Notes: a model not told the origin generated them from the sequence alone. A stretch of DNA of 64,000 nucleotides from Candidatus Eisenbacteria bacterium (GCA_035577985.1 DATJZY010000077.1:1-64000), one strand, 5' to 3'; counted from the first letter of the stretch, positions 32,022-41,587 are shown. Numbers and translations: made by a program.

Positions 32022-33749
32022 ATGATCCTGCGGGCGACGGCGCCGGTCGTCGTGCTCGCGGGCTACATCGCGGTGCTCGTCTGGCTCACGTGGCCGCTCG
32101 GCGCCCACCTGGGGACCCACCTCGCGAACACGCTCATCGTGTGTCGCACCGACATCCCGTACATCGCGTGGACGCTCGCCTGGCAGAGCCACGCCCTGGC
32201 GGCCGATCCCGCACACTACCTCGACGCCAACATCTACTGGCCGGCCCCGCACGCGCTCCTGTTCGGCGACCCCGGGCTCTCGGCGCTCCCGTTCTTCGCG
32301 CCCGTCTTCCTCGCGACCGGCAACCCGGCGCTCGCGATCAACGTCGTCTTCCTGCTCTGCCTCGCGCTCACGGCGACGTGCTTCCACGCGGTCGTGCGGC
32401 GGTGGACGGGATCGCACGCGGCCGGGATCGTCGCGGGCGCCGTCTTCCTGGTCGACCCGTGGGGCGTCTGGCGCTTCTTTCCCTGGGCCCCGAGCTACAC
32501 CGTGCTGCTCGGTTTCCCGCTGCTCGTGTACCTCACGAGCCGCCCGAACCCGTCCTGGCGCCGGGCGCTGGTGCTCGTTCCCCTGATCGTCTTCCAGGCG
32601 CTCGCGAACCTGGTCTACCTCGCCGCGACCGTGTTTCCGCCGCTCGTCGTCCTCGCGGTGGCGCGCCTGGCGCGTCCGGCGACGCGCACGGCGGGCGTGC
32701 GGCTCGCGGCGGCACTCGGCCTGGCGCTCGTCGTGATGGCGCCGATCTACGTCGCGTACTTCGCGGTCCGCAGCGCCAACCCGGCCCTGCACGACCAGAG
32801 CATGTGGACCGCACGTCCCGACTCGCCGGCGCTGGCGGGCATACCGGTCGCGCCGATCGGCGGTATCCCGCGCATCGCGACGCGCGTGCCCGAGGACCTC
32901 GTGCGGCGCAGCGCGCCCACGTGGATCGCGGTGACGACGCTCGCCGTGGTCGTTCTCGGCATCTTCGCTCGCCTCGCGCGGCGCAGGGAGCCCGGTGCAC
33001 CCGGGCAGGCGTGGCGGCACGCATGGCTCTGGACGGCGATGGGGTTTGCGATGGCGACGCCCGTCGTGACGCTGTTCGGGAGCGCACCGCTTCGCCTGCC
33101 GTACTTCGTCGCGCTCGAGCACCTGGTTCCGTTCGTGCCCGACACGATCCGCGACTTCTCGCGGCTCGGCATCGCGGCGATGATCGGTCTCGCGCTGGTC
33201 GCGGGGCTCGCGTTCGCCGAGATCGCGGCGTGGCTCGTCGCGCGGGGCCGTGGCCGGCTCGTTCCCATCGCCGCCGCGCTCGTGGTCGTACTCCTCGCCG
33301 TCGAATACGACGTCCCCGAGCGGCACCGGTTCGAGATCGCGCCGGCGATCGACGGCAGGTCCACGGTGATGGAGGCGCTCCGCGCCGGCCGGGGGCCCGT
33401 CCTCGAGCTCCCGGTCGGATGGCAGGGTACGCAGGCGTGGCCGCACGCACGCGCGATGTACCGGTCGATCTTCTACTGGCGGCCGCTGCTGAACGGCTAC
33501 TCGAGCTACTGGCCGACCGGGTGGCCCGCCCGCATGCAGCTCGCGATGCGGCTCCCGGAGCGCGACGCGCTCGCGACCCTGCGACGGGAGACGGGCCTCG
33601 CCTCGCTGATCGTCGACACGGCGTACGTCGACGCGGGCACGCGCGCCGCCTGGCTCGCGCTCGCGACCGCGGGCGGGCGCGACGGCCTGCGGCTCGTCGT
33701 GCGCGACGGCGATCTCCTGCTGTTCGCGGTCGGGGACGCGCCCTCGTGA
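32022..33749 (+). CDS. Polytopic GT-C-like membrane protein (ELP/NGYS family)
   Basis: A 575-residue protein, the closest paralogue of 15666-13873. Shared points in order: 'VLVWLTWPLGAHL', 'TLAWQSHALAADPAHYLDAN', 'APVFLATGNPALAIN', 'SANPALHDQSMWT', then the soluble part 'PVLELPVGWQG' and 'YWRPLLNGYSSYWPTGWPAR', ending 'LLLFAVGD'. About eleven helices. It lacks the 30-residue charged tail of its paralogue, which supports the view that the tail there is read-through. The stop overlaps the GTG of the SGNH gene (GTGA). A lipid-linked sugar transferase is the likely role; no catalytic residue can be assigned with confidence. Confidence 0.78.
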   Translation: MILRATAPVVVLAGYIAVLVWLTWPLGAHLGTHLANTLIVCRTDIPYIAWTLAWQSHALAADPAHYLDANIYWPAPHALLFGDPGLSALPFFAPVFLATGNPALAINVVFLLCLALTATCFHAVVRRWTGSHAAGIVAGAVFLVDPWGVWRFFPWAPSYTVLLGFPLLVYLTSRPNPSWRRALVLVPLIVFQALANLVYLAATVFPPLVVLAVARLARPATRTAGVRLAAALGLALVVMAPIYVAYFAVRSANPALHDQSMWTARPDSPALAGIPVAPIGGIPRIATRVPEDLVRRSAPTWIAVTTLAVVVLGIFARLARRREPGAPGQAWRHAWLWTAMGFAMATPVVTLFGSAPLRLPYFVALEHLVPFVPDTIRDFSRLGIAAMIGLALVAGLAFAEIAAWLVARGRGRLVPIAAALVVVLLAVEYDVPERHRFEIAPAIDGRSTVMEALRAGRGPVLELPVGWQGTQAWPHARAMYRSIFYWRPLLNGYSSYWPTGWPARMQLAMRLPERDALATLRRETGLASLIVDTAYVDAGTRAAWLALATAGGRDGLRLVVRDGDLLLFAVGDAPS

Positions 33750-34924
33750 AGCGATCGGGCTGGGGCTCCTCCGGCGCTCTCGAGCTGGGCCTGCGGGTCG
33801 CCGGCTTCGAGTACCACGCGCCCGAAGTCGTGGTCGGCGCCGGGCAGGGTCTCAACCGCTTCGACCCGCGCTGGCTCTGGGAGCCGCGTCCAGGGGCGAC
33901 GGCCGACCGCTGCGGCAACACGATCAACGCCGACGGCTACCGCGGCGCACCGCATCCCCGCACGCCGCCGCCAGGGGTGCTGCGCATCGCGACGATCGGG
34001 GACTCGAGCACGTTCGGTCTCGGCGTGTGCACGCCCCAGACGTATGCCATGCAGCTCGAGCGACACCTCCCGCGCAGCAAGGTCCTGAACTTCGGCGTGA
34101 TCGGCTTCACGGCGCTGCAGGGATCGCGGCTGCTGGAGGGGCGGGTGCTCGCCTACCAGCCGCGGGTCCTCGTGGCAGCGTTCGGCGCCGTCAACGAGGC
34201 GATCCCCGCGCTCGACATGGACGTGGAGACGCGCCTCGCGCGTGCGGCCAGCGTCCAACCGTGGGCGATGCGCCTGCGCGACCTGCGCATCATGCAGCTC
34301 GCCGAGCGATGGATCCTGCCGCCCTTGCCGCTTCCGGGGCCGGAGGACGTCGTCCCGAAGGGCGTCGACTCGGCGCCGAACGAGACCGTCGACAGCTTCG
34401 CCCGCGCCCTGCGGGCGATCGTCGAGACGAGCCGCGCCCACGGCGCGGAAGCCGTGCTCGTGGTTCCGCCGCGCCGCGGCGACTACGAGGCGAAGTGGGC
34501 CACGTTCCCGGCCTACGATGCAGCCGTGCGCGGCGCGGCCGCCGCCACGGGCGCACCGCTTGCCGACGTCCACGACGCCTTCCGGAGCGACCCGCGCGGC
34601 GACGATGTCCTGTTCGTCGACGCCGTGCATCCGAGCGCGGCCGGGCACGAGCTCTATGCGCGGGTGGTGGCCGATGCGGTCCGGAAGGCGCTGCTCGCCG
34701 TAGCGGGTGGTACGCGACGAGGCGCCGTCGCGAGCGCGAGCAGCGCCGGCAGGATCGCGAGCGCGAGCAGCGCGACCACGGCGCCCTCGCGCAGCCCCTG
34801 GATCTCGTACGCGACCACGATCTCGTGGTTGCCGGGCGGAACGAGGAGCGCCTGGAAGAAGCCGCCTGCGGGGACGAGCGCGGCGGGGCGACCATCGAGC
34901 GTGGCTTCCCAGCCGCCCCGATGA
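33746..34924 (+). CDS. SGNH/GDSL-type hydrolase with antisense-overlapping C-terminus
   Basis: A 392-residue protein. Block I is 'IATIGDSSTFGLGV' (GDSxT, nucleophile Ser), block III 'FGAVNEAIPALDMD' and block V 'FVDAVHPSAAGHELYARVV' with the D-x-x-H pair, so a lipase/acylesterase-like SGNH fold is complete by about residue 320. The following roughly 70 residues (from 'GGTRRGAVASASS') are Ser/Ala/Pro-rich and lie opposite the coding 3' end of the YfhO gene 36729-34654; they look like translated antisense. The usual N-terminal membrane anchor of this group is missing; the chain starts at 'ALELGLRVAGFEY', right after where the anchor would be. Coupled by GTGA to 32022. Confidence 0.8.
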   Translation: MKRSGWGSSGALELGLRVAGFEYHAPEVVVGAGQGLNRFDPRWLWEPRPGATADRCGNTINADGYRGAPHPRTPPPGVLRIATIGDSSTFGLGVCTPQTYAMQLERHLPRSKVLNFGVIGFTALQGSRLLEGRVLAYQPRVLVAAFGAVNEAIPALDMDVETRLARAASVQPWAMRLRDLRIMQLAERWILPPLPLPGPEDVVPKGVDSAPNETVDSFARALRAIVETSRAHGAEAVLVVPPRRGDYEAKWATFPAYDAAVRGAAAATGAPLADVHDAFRSDPRGDDVLFVDAVHPSAAGHELYARVVADAVRKALLAVAGGTRRGAVASASSAGRIASASSATTAPSRSPWISYATTISWLPGGTRSAWKKPPAGTSAAGRPSSVASQPPR

Positions 34925-36729
34925 GCGTCGCGCGCGACGAGCCAGGTCGGGCGATCGACGCGCACGCGCATGCGGGCGAGCTCCGGGGTCTGGCGCAGCA
35001 CGAGGAGCGTGCCGCGCGGGTCGCCGCTCCAGGTCGTGCCCGTGGGCGTCGTTTCGACGTCGGCGTGATCCGACGTGAGCGCCTCGCCGCGCCGCGCGCG
35101 CGCGATCATGTCGTCGGGACCGAGGGCGGTGGCCTCGGCGGCCAGCTGGAAGCGCGGCGCGGCGGCGAACGGGGGACGCAGCGCCCGCAGACCGGATCGC
35201 ACCGGCGGCCCGGCGAACTTCGCCTCCAGCAGCGTGGCTTCGACACGGCTCCCCGCCTGCACGACGACCGCGTCGGCTCCGACCTGACGCACGAGCGCAA
35301 CGGCGGCGTTCGGGTCGGCCGACTCCATCACGGCGAGCTGCCGCCACGCCGGCAGGGGTCCGACACCGTTGAGCGACCCCACGTCCCACAGCGATCCGTA
35401 GTTGAGGCCGACCTGGCGTAGCGGCGGGCCGTCCGCGAGCGCGAGCCAGCGCGCCGCGCGCAGGCCGCCGGCGATCGCTTCGGGGCCCTCGCGCAGGAGC
35501 GGCGCAAAGGCGCCGCCGGAGAAGGGAGCAGGCGCGACGAGGGCGCGCGTCCCGGCGAGGAACCACGTGCTCGTCACGAGGGCGACGGCCGCCACGACCA
35601 GCGTGACGGCGGGTTGCCATTGCCGGCTCGACCGCGCGAGGCGCTCGACCCCGACGCCGGCCAGGACCGGCACGAGGAACGCGGTCACGTAGAAGAGCTT
35701 CACCGGTCCCGCGAAGAAGCTGAAGGGTGGCACGGAGTGGAGGAGATGGAAGAGCGTGGTGGGGCGGGTCGCGAGCACGGCCGTCGTGAGCGCGGCACCG
35801 GCGAGCACGCGCGCGGTCGGGCGCGGCGTGGTCGCGCCGAGGACCGCCAGCGCGACGGCGACGGGCGCGAGCTTGCAGGGTAGGAGTGGCGAGATGGGGG
35901 ACCTACGGACGACGTCGAGCCACCCGCCGGGCGCGAGCGCGAACGTGTCGAGCGCAGCGAGCGCCGCGGTGTGCTCGGGACCGAGCCGCGTCGAGTCGCG
36001 CGCCATCGCGAGGCCCGAGAGCAGGGGCGGCGAGGCCAACGCGACGCCGGCCGCACCGACGACGGCGGCGATCGCGAGCCGCCGCGCGAGCGGCACCCTC
36101 GCGCCGGTGACGATCAGCATGAGCGCCACGACGCCGCTGTAGAGGGCGAACTGTGGATAGCCGGCGTATACCTGCGCCGCCAGCGCCGCCGCGGCGAGCG
36201 CGCCGTAGCGCGGCGACGGCGCCGCGGCGAGGCGGACCGCGGCGCCGAGGAGCCAGGGCCACCAGGCGAGCGCAGCCCAGTACTCGATCCACGTGCGAGC
36301 GATCTGCACGAGCGTCGGGTTGGTGGCGACGAGTCCCGTGGCCACGAGGGTCCCTGCGGGGCCGACGCCGAGGCCGGTCATCAGCCACACGACGCCGGCG
36401 AGGAGCACGCCCAGGTGGACGCACGCGATGACATCGATCGCACGGAGGTGCGGAAAGGGCACCAACCCGTAGCCGAGATAGTACGGCGGATAGAGCGCCC
36501 CGATGACCGCATCCGATGCGAGCGGCGAGCCGCCCCAGCGTCCGATCGACCAGCGAGGCAGGTGGCCTGCGCGCACTTGACGATAGGCATCGGCGAGCAC
36601 CGGGTGCTCGAGCATCGCGTTGTCGCCCCCCAGTGCCAGCGGCTCGGGGCGCGTCAGCACCCAGGCGCTCGCCGCCACGACCAGGGCGAGCACGATCGCG
36701 TACGCGCGGCCGTTACTGGAGGTAGCCAA
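34654..36729 (-). CDS. YfhO-family membrane protein
   Basis: A 691-residue polytopic protein. It follows the YfhO layout: 'HLPRWSIGRWGGSPL' in the first loop, 'YPPYYLGYGLVPFPH', 'YAGYPQFALYSG' and about twelve helices, then a periplasmic beta domain with 'LVARDAHRGGWEATLDG' and 'GGFFQALLVPPGNHEIVVAY'. Bacterial YfhO-type proteins are implicated in glycosylation of lipoteichoic acid or other lipid-linked glycans in Firmicutes. The first 17 bases overlap the phosphodiesterase stop. The last 271 bases overlap the convergent SGNH frame, and its final residues ('RRVPPATASSAFRTASATTRA' region) read opposite that gene's catalytic DxxHP block. Confidence 0.82.
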   Translation of the reverse strand: MATSSNGRAYAIVLALVVAASAWVLTRPEPLALGGDNAMLEHPVLADAYRQVRAGHLPRWSIGRWGGSPLASDAVIGALYPPYYLGYGLVPFPHLRAIDVIACVHLGVLLAGVVWLMTGLGVGPAGTLVATGLVATNPTLVQIARTWIEYWAALAWWPWLLGAAVRLAAAPSPRYGALAAAALAAQVYAGYPQFALYSGVVALMLIVTGARVPLARRLAIAAVVGAAGVALASPPLLSGLAMARDSTRLGPEHTAALAALDTFALAPGGWLDVVRRSPISPLLPCKLAPVAVALAVLGATTPRPTARVLAGAALTTAVLATRPTTLFHLLHSVPPFSFFAGPVKLFYVTAFLVPVLAGVGVERLARSSRQWQPAVTLVVAAVALVTSTWFLAGTRALVAPAPFSGGAFAPLLREGPEAIAGGLRAARWLALADGPPLRQVGLNYGSLWDVGSLNGVGPLPAWRQLAVMESADPNAAVALVRQVGADAVVVQAGSRVEATLLEAKFAGPPVRSGLRALRPPFAAAPRFQLAAEATALGPDDMIARARRGEALTSDHADVETTPTGTTWSGDPRGTLLVLRQTPELARMRVRVDRPTWLVARDAHRGGWEATLDGRPAALVPAGGFFQALLVPPGNHEIVVAYEIQGLREGAVVALLALAILPALLALATAPRRVPPATASSAFRTASATTRA

Positions 36730-38017
36730 GCGCCTTCAGCTGGTCGCGGATCTCCTCGTCGATGGGCGACGTGATCGGAGCTTCGGGCTTCTTGGCGCCG
36801 CCGTGCTCGTAGGAGCCGATGCGCTCGATGGGACGCGGCAGCGGCGTCTCGAAGAACGCCTCGATGACGCGACCGTCCATGTCGTCGGCGACCGGGAGGC
36901 CGAGGAGGTAGAGGATCGTCGGCGTCACGTCGACGATGCTGGCGCCGTCGACCCGGACGCCCTTCTTCACGTGATCGCCGGCGACCACGATGATGCCTTC
37001 CTTGCGGTGATCGCCGGAGAGCGGCATGCCCTCGGCCGTCTTCCCCGTGGCGGGGCCGAAGCCGTGATCCGAGACGATGACCGTGATCGCGTCGGGCCCC
37101 GCGGCCGCCGTGAGCTCGCCCAGGTACCGATCGACCTTCTTGTAGTAGCTCGGGATCTTGTCCTTGTTCGCCGCCATCGCGTCGTCGGGGATGGGCGTGC
37201 CCGTCCACGTCCACGGCTCGAAGAAGCGCCAGAAGAGGTGCGACATGGGATCGATGCCCCAGATGAACACCATCGTGACGTCCCAGTCGGACTTCTGCAT
37301 CAGGTACTTCGCGATCCGCACGCGCGTCTCGTCCACGCGGTGCGGCTCGAACAGGCGCGCCAGCTTCTCGATCTCGGGTGTGCCGTCGGGCTTGAACTTG
37401 AGCTCGAGGCCGTCGATCTTCGCGACCTCCTGCATGCTCGGCACGATCGGCAGCAGCTCCTTCAGGAGCTCGCGCGGATAGGTGCGTCCGCCGAGCTTTT
37501 CCTCGTCCTGCTCGGAGACCGGCCAGAAGGCGCTCTGATGGCGCGGCAGGAAGTGGTCGGTCACGACGTAGCCGTTGACCGTCTCCGCCGGCCAGCTCGC
37601 GTACCAGCCGACCACGTTCACGCGAAGCTTCTTCTGCGACAGGATGGTCCACAGCGCCTCGCGGGTGCGCAGGTTGCTCGAGACCGGCGTCTGCTTGCCG
37701 CTCGCCGGATCGGTCTCCGTGAAGCCGTGGACGCCGTGGCGCTCGGGGAAGGTGCCGGTGGCGATCGTCGTCCAGAGGGCGGGCGACACCATCGGGTCCA
37801 TGGAGATGAGGTCGCCGTGCACGCCGCGGTCGACGAGCGCCTTCAGGTTCGGCAGCTCGCCCTTCTCCATCATCGGCTCCGCGACGTGCCAGGTGGCGGC
37901 GTCGACGCCGATGAGGATCACCTTGGGACGCGGCCCGGGCGGTGGCGCCTCCGAGCATCCGCCGGCGAGGAGCGCGACGATGCCCGCGAGCATCGCGGCG
38001 CGGCAGGCGCGTGGCAT
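36713..38017 (-). CDS. Alkaline-phosphatase-superfamily lipoprotein (type I phosphodiesterase/sulfatase-like)
   Basis: A 434-residue protein with a lipoprotein signal (AMLAGIVALLAGGC). The catalytic domain starts 'VILIGVDAATWHVAEPMM'; the nucleophile Thr lies in 'SPALWTTIATGTFPERHGVH', and metal ligands in 'FIWGIDPMSHLFWRF', 'VIVSDHGFGPATG' and 'EGIIVVAGDHVKKG'. This is the nucleotide-pyrophosphatase/phosphodiesterase branch rather than a classical sulfatase. The C-terminal 'DQLKALGYLQ' matches the tail of the 23999 sulfatase. It has its own leaderless promoter whose -35 overlaps the stop codon of the upstream gene. It may trim phosphorylated glycans or lipids in the periplasm. Confidence 0.87.
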   Translation of the reverse strand: MPRACRAAMLAGIVALLAGGCSEAPPPGPRPKVILIGVDAATWHVAEPMMEKGELPNLKALVDRGVHGDLISMDPMVSPALWTTIATGTFPERHGVHGFTETDPASGKQTPVSSNLRTREALWTILSQKKLRVNVVGWYASWPAETVNGYVVTDHFLPRHQSAFWPVSEQDEEKLGGRTYPRELLKELLPIVPSMQEVAKIDGLELKFKPDGTPEIEKLARLFEPHRVDETRVRIAKYLMQKSDWDVTMVFIWGIDPMSHLFWRFFEPWTWTGTPIPDDAMAANKDKIPSYYKKVDRYLGELTAAAGPDAITVIVSDHGFGPATGKTAEGMPLSGDHRKEGIIVVAGDHVKKGVRVDGASIVDVTPTILYLLGLPVADDMDGRVIEAFFETPLPRPIERIGSYEHGGAKKPEAPITSPIDEEIRDQLKALGYLQ

Positions 38018-38024
38018 TGGGGGT

Positions 38025-38053
38025 GAGCTACCATCGACCCCCCGGGGTTTCAA
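38025..38053 (-). promoter_or_regulatory. Leaderless promoter of the phosphodiesterase gene
   Basis: TTGAAA (38053-38048), 17-base spacer, TAGCTC (38030-38025), start predicted at 38018, next to ATG 38017. The -35 covers the TGA of 40488-38050. Confidence 0.5.
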
Positions 38054-40488
38054 TTCGTCGCCGCCGCCGGAATGCGGGCGAAGGCGAGCAGGCCGAGCGC
38101 ATAGACGCCGAGGGCGACGAACATGACGGCGCCGAAGCCGATCGTCATCGACAGCACCGTCGCGGCGACCGAGCTCACGACCGAGCAGAAGCCGTTCACG
38201 GCCCACGCCCACGCGACGTAGCCCTGCGGATCGTTCGAGACGGCGGCCACGCGGCGCAGCCCGAGCGGCATGAAGACGCCGAGGCAGAGGCCGAGCGGCA
38301 CGAGCACGACGACGGCGAGGGCGACGCGCGCGGCGAACGGCCACGGCACGGCGAGCGCCACGAGCGGCGTCAGGCCGGCCTCGTAGAACACGACGAGCCC
38401 GGTCAGCACCGCAAACAGGCGCGCGAGGACGCGCGTCGACACCACCTGCAGGCGTTCGCTCGCGAGGCTGCCGATCCCGGTCGCGACCAGCAGCGAGAAG
38501 AGCGTCACCGTGAGCGAGTAGGTGGGGAACCCGAGCAGCAGCGTCAGGCGCTGGATCAGCGAGACCTCGAGGAACATGAAGCCGACGCCGAGCGCGGCGA
38601 AGTACACGACGGCGAAGCGCTTGTACGGCACGGCGGCCCAGCGCCGGCGCTGCGCCAGCAACGGCAGGAGGAGGAAGACCGCGGCGAACACCACGACGAC
38701 GGCGAGGAGGAGCACGAGGAGCCGCTCGCCGAGGCCGTCCTCGAGCACGACGGCGGAGGTCGGGTCGGGGTTCGCGCGCAACGCCTCGCGGAACGGCACG
38801 AAGTGCCAGAAGAACGGGGCGTCGTCGGTGACCGGACGGACGTCGAACGGATAGGTGCGATACCACTCGCGCAGCTCGTCCGGCGGGCGCGTCAGCACCT
38901 GCTCGATCGAGGGGCTGTCGGCGGGCGAGCCGGGGGCCCAGCGCACGCGGCCGCCGTCGATCTCCGCCGTCGCGTCGACGAAGCGCTTCACCTCCTCGTC
39001 GCTGAACGGCGTGAGCTTCACCAGGATCGTCGAGGTGAGGAACCCGAAGCCCTTGGTCGTCGCGACCAGCACGTGACGGCGCGGGTCCGCCACGCCGAGG
39101 CGCGCCAGCGCCGCGCGCACGGTGCCGACGTAGCGGGTCGTGCGGTTCGGCTTGCGCTCGAAGCTGCCCTCGCCGAACTGCGTGCAGATGATGCCGCCCT
39201 CGGCGAGCGCGCGCAGGCTGTCGACGATCATCTCGGCCGTGTAGAGGTAGCTCTCCGAGAGCACGTACGCGCCCGCCGTCGCGGCGTTCATGGCGGCGTA
39301 GCTGTCCGGCGCCACGAACCAGACGAGGTCGAACTGGTGCGGGCGCGCCATCAGGAACGAGCGGCCCTCGGCGTTCACGAGCGTCACCTTCGGATGCTCG
39401 GCCATGCGGCCCGTGTAGTCGCGGAAGTAGGTCGTGAGGAGCGAGACCGTGACCGGGTTCAGCTCGACCGCGGTCACGTGCTGGGCCTCGAAGTAGAGCG
39501 AGGCCAGGATCTCGTTGCCGCCCGCCGCGCCGATGATCGCGACGCGCGGCGCGCGTCCCAGCACCTTGAACGGATAGGAGCGCGTCGCCGTGTCGTAGCG
39601 CGTGAGCGTCGCCGGGTCGCCGTTCCATTCGGGGAGCACCGACCCCCACGTGCCGTCGTGCATGATCATGCGCTGGCTCGACGGCGCGCCCGGTACGCCG
39701 AACGTGTTGCGCACGTCGACGCGGAAGATGGGGCTCCAGCGCGTGAACATGGGCCGCGGTCCGTTCTGGGGGCTCATGGTCTTCACGCGATCGGTGACCG
39801 GATCGGGCAGCCGGTCGGCGCCGAGCGCCGCAGCGAGGAGGACGACCGCGAGCGCGCCGAGCGCGAGGCGCCCGGTCGACCCGGCGAGCCGCAGGCCCGC
39901 CACCGCGAGGATCGCCCCGCCGAGCAGCACCGCGCCGGGCGGCGAGAGCACGACCAGCAGGGGAACGCAGACGGCGCAGCCGAGGCCGGCGCCCACGAGA
40001 TCGGCGAAATAGAGGCGGTTCGCGCGCGACGCGTCGTCGGAGAGGATGGCGGCGACCGCGATGCCGGCGGCGAGGAAGGGCACGAAGAGGGCGAAGCACA
40101 CGCCCAGCAGGGCGGCGCTCTCGCCGAGGACGACCGACCAGTCGCCCTTCGAGACGGCCGCGACCAGGTCGAGCGCGTTCACCTGCACCAGCGCGACGGC
40201 GAAATACCCGGCGAAGACCCCGGCGCTCCCGGCGAGACAGCACGCCGGGAGCAGGCGCGCGAGCGGCCAGCGCCGGGAACCCTCGCGCATGGCGACCAGG
40301 ACGCCGCCCGACCCGATGCCGAGGAGCGCGATCCCGATGATGACGTACGTGAAGTAGTAGACGAGCTTGAAGGAGAAGATGCGCGTGTAGCTCACCTCGA
40401 GCAGGATGAGCGCGAGCGAGACGAGGAAGATCTCGGCGTACGGCGCACGAGCGTCCGCCGGGGCGCGATCGGGGTGCAGGTCGGGCAT
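38050..40488 (-). CDS. Membrane-embedded spermidine-synthase-like protein
   Basis: An 812-residue protein with three parts: about seven N-terminal helices (residues 15-230), a cytoplasmic spermine/spermidine-synthase fold (about 250-560), and seven or more C-terminal helices. The SAM-binding motif is 'VAIIGAAGGNEILASLYF' near residue 320, then 'VTAVELNPVTVSLLTTYFRD' and 'QFDLVWFVAPDSYAAM'. Such membrane-flanked SpeE-like proteins are common in Proteobacteria, but their substrate is mostly unknown; polyamine aminopropylation is not assured because the D-x-x-D catalytic region is not obvious ('WFVAPDSY' replaces a typical DxxD...). It lies 15 bases after the SGNH gene in the same unit. Confidence 0.83.
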   Translation of the reverse strand: MPDLHPDRAPADARAPYAEIFLVSLALILLEVSYTRIFSFKLVYYFTYVIIGIALLGIGSGGVLVAMREGSRRWPLARLLPACCLAGSAGVFAGYFAVALVQVNALDLVAAVSKGDWSVVLGESAALLGVCFALFVPFLAAGIAVAAILSDDASRANRLYFADLVGAGLGCAVCVPLLVVLSPPGAVLLGGAILAVAGLRLAGSTGRLALGALAVVLLAAALGADRLPDPVTDRVKTMSPQNGPRPMFTRWSPIFRVDVRNTFGVPGAPSSQRMIMHDGTWGSVLPEWNGDPATLTRYDTATRSYPFKVLGRAPRVAIIGAAGGNEILASLYFEAQHVTAVELNPVTVSLLTTYFRDYTGRMAEHPKVTLVNAEGRSFLMARPHQFDLVWFVAPDSYAAMNAATAGAYVLSESYLYTAEMIVDSLRALAEGGIICTQFGEGSFERKPNRTTRYVGTVRAALARLGVADPRRHVLVATTKGFGFLTSTILVKLTPFSDEEVKRFVDATAEIDGGRVRWAPGSPADSPSIEQVLTRPPDELREWYRTYPFDVRPVTDDAPFFWHFVPFREALRANPDPTSAVVLEDGLGERLLVLLLAVVVVFAAVFLLLPLLAQRRRWAAVPYKRFAVVYFAALGVGFMFLEVSLIQRLTLLLGFPTYSLTVTLFSLLVATGIGSLASERLQVVSTRVLARLFAVLTGLVVFYEAGLTPLVALAVPWPFAARVALAVVVLVPLGLCLGVFMPLGLRRVAAVSNDPQGYVAWAWAVNGFCSVVSSVAATVLSMTIGFGAVMFVALGVYALGLLAFARIPAAATN

Positions 40489-40503
40489 GGGCGTCCCGGC
40501 CTT

Positions 40504-41586
40504 CTACTGGAGACGGACGGCGCCGCGAAATGCGCCCCGGCATCCCTCGAGCGCCGCCGCGCGCACCACGTCGCCCGCGAGCAGCGCCATGTGGTCGGCT
40601 CCCGCCTGCGTGAAGTGGCCCGCCGTGTCCGAGAACTCCGCCGCGCCGAGCGCCTCGTGGAGGTCCACGAACGTGCCGCCGTTCTCCTCGACCACTCGGC
40701 GCAGCACGGCGAAGCGGCGCGCGTAGCGTTCGGCGTCGTAGCCGACGGTGTGCGCCATGGTCTCGTGGGGCAGGGGCGTCCCGATCACGACGACGCAGGC
40801 CCCGCGCCGGACGGCATGGCGGACGGCGGCTCCCATCATGCGGACGATCGGCTGTGCGGGCGTGACCTCGACGTCGGACTCGGCAAGGGCGACGCGCACC
40901 GCGGCGACCTTGGTCATCAGCGATCCGCCGGGCTGCGGCGGCCCGAGGATCGCGAACGCGACGGCGCGGTTGGCGAGCACGCGGCCTCCCTCCCACCAGC
41001 GAAAGAGCTGCTCCACGCGCGCCGAGCGCAGGGCCTGCGCGAGCGCGAGCCGCGGCGGCGTGAGACCCCGCTCGGCGAGCGGCAGCCCCGGCGTCTCCAC
41101 GAGGGCGGCGGGCTCCAGGACCGACGCCAGGTCGCTGAAGGTCGGGCGCTCGACGAACGGTCCCTCGATCTCGAGCGTCCGGCGCGGCGCGAAGAGGCGC
41201 AGGTGCGCGATCAACACCAGCACGTCGGGATGCAGGCGTTCCATCACCGCGGTGGTGAGGAAGTAGTAGCCGTAGAAGTCCATGCCGAGCCACCCGAGGA
41301 TGCGCGAGCGGACGCCCTGGGGCCGCAGCGTCTGCGAGAGGGCGTTCGCGTACGACGGCCCCTTGAAGCCGAGGATCGTCGAGTCGCCGAGCCAGACGAG
41401 GCTCCGTTGCGTCGCGCCCTGGTCGAACGCGCTCCACGGCGCGAGCTGCTTGTGCACGAACGGCCGGTGCGCGTAGCGACCGCCGCCCTCCTCGTCGGCC
41501 GCGGCGCCGAAGTACCGCACGCCGGCCCAGGCCACGAGGCCGAGGGTCGCGAGATAGACGACGACGATCGTGACGACGCGGTGCAC
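40504..41586 (-). CDS. Membrane-anchored SGNH-like protein
   Basis: A 360-residue protein with an N-terminal anchor ('VVTIVVVYLATLGLVAWAG') and an exported SGNH-like domain. 'SLVWLGDSTILGFKGPSY' is the GDSxT block, 'DVLVLIAHLRLF' a central strand, 'CVVVIGTPLPHETMAH' a late strand, and 'FSDTAGHFTQAGADHMALL' the region with the catalytic His. It differs from the SGNH proteins at 11514 and 33746. GTG 41586 follows the methyltransferase stop by one base. No MBOAT gene is adjacent, so it could be an esterase acting alone or serve the MBOAT at 12680. Confidence 0.72.
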   Translation of the reverse strand: MHRVVTIVVVYLATLGLVAWAGVRYFGAAADEEGGGRYAHRPFVHKQLAPWSAFDQGATQRSLVWLGDSTILGFKGPSYANALSQTLRPQGVRSRILGWLGMDFYGYYFLTTAVMERLHPDVLVLIAHLRLFAPRRTLEIEGPFVERPTFSDLASVLEPAALVETPGLPLAERGLTPPRLALAQALRSARVEQLFRWWEGGRVLANRAVAFAILGPPQPGGSLMTKVAAVRVALAESDVEVTPAQPIVRMMGAAVRHAVRRGACVVVIGTPLPHETMAHTVGYDAERYARRFAVLRRVVEENGGTFVDLHEALGAAEFSDTAGHFTQAGADHMALLAGDVVRAAALEGCRGAFRGAVRLQ

Positions 41587-41587
41587 G

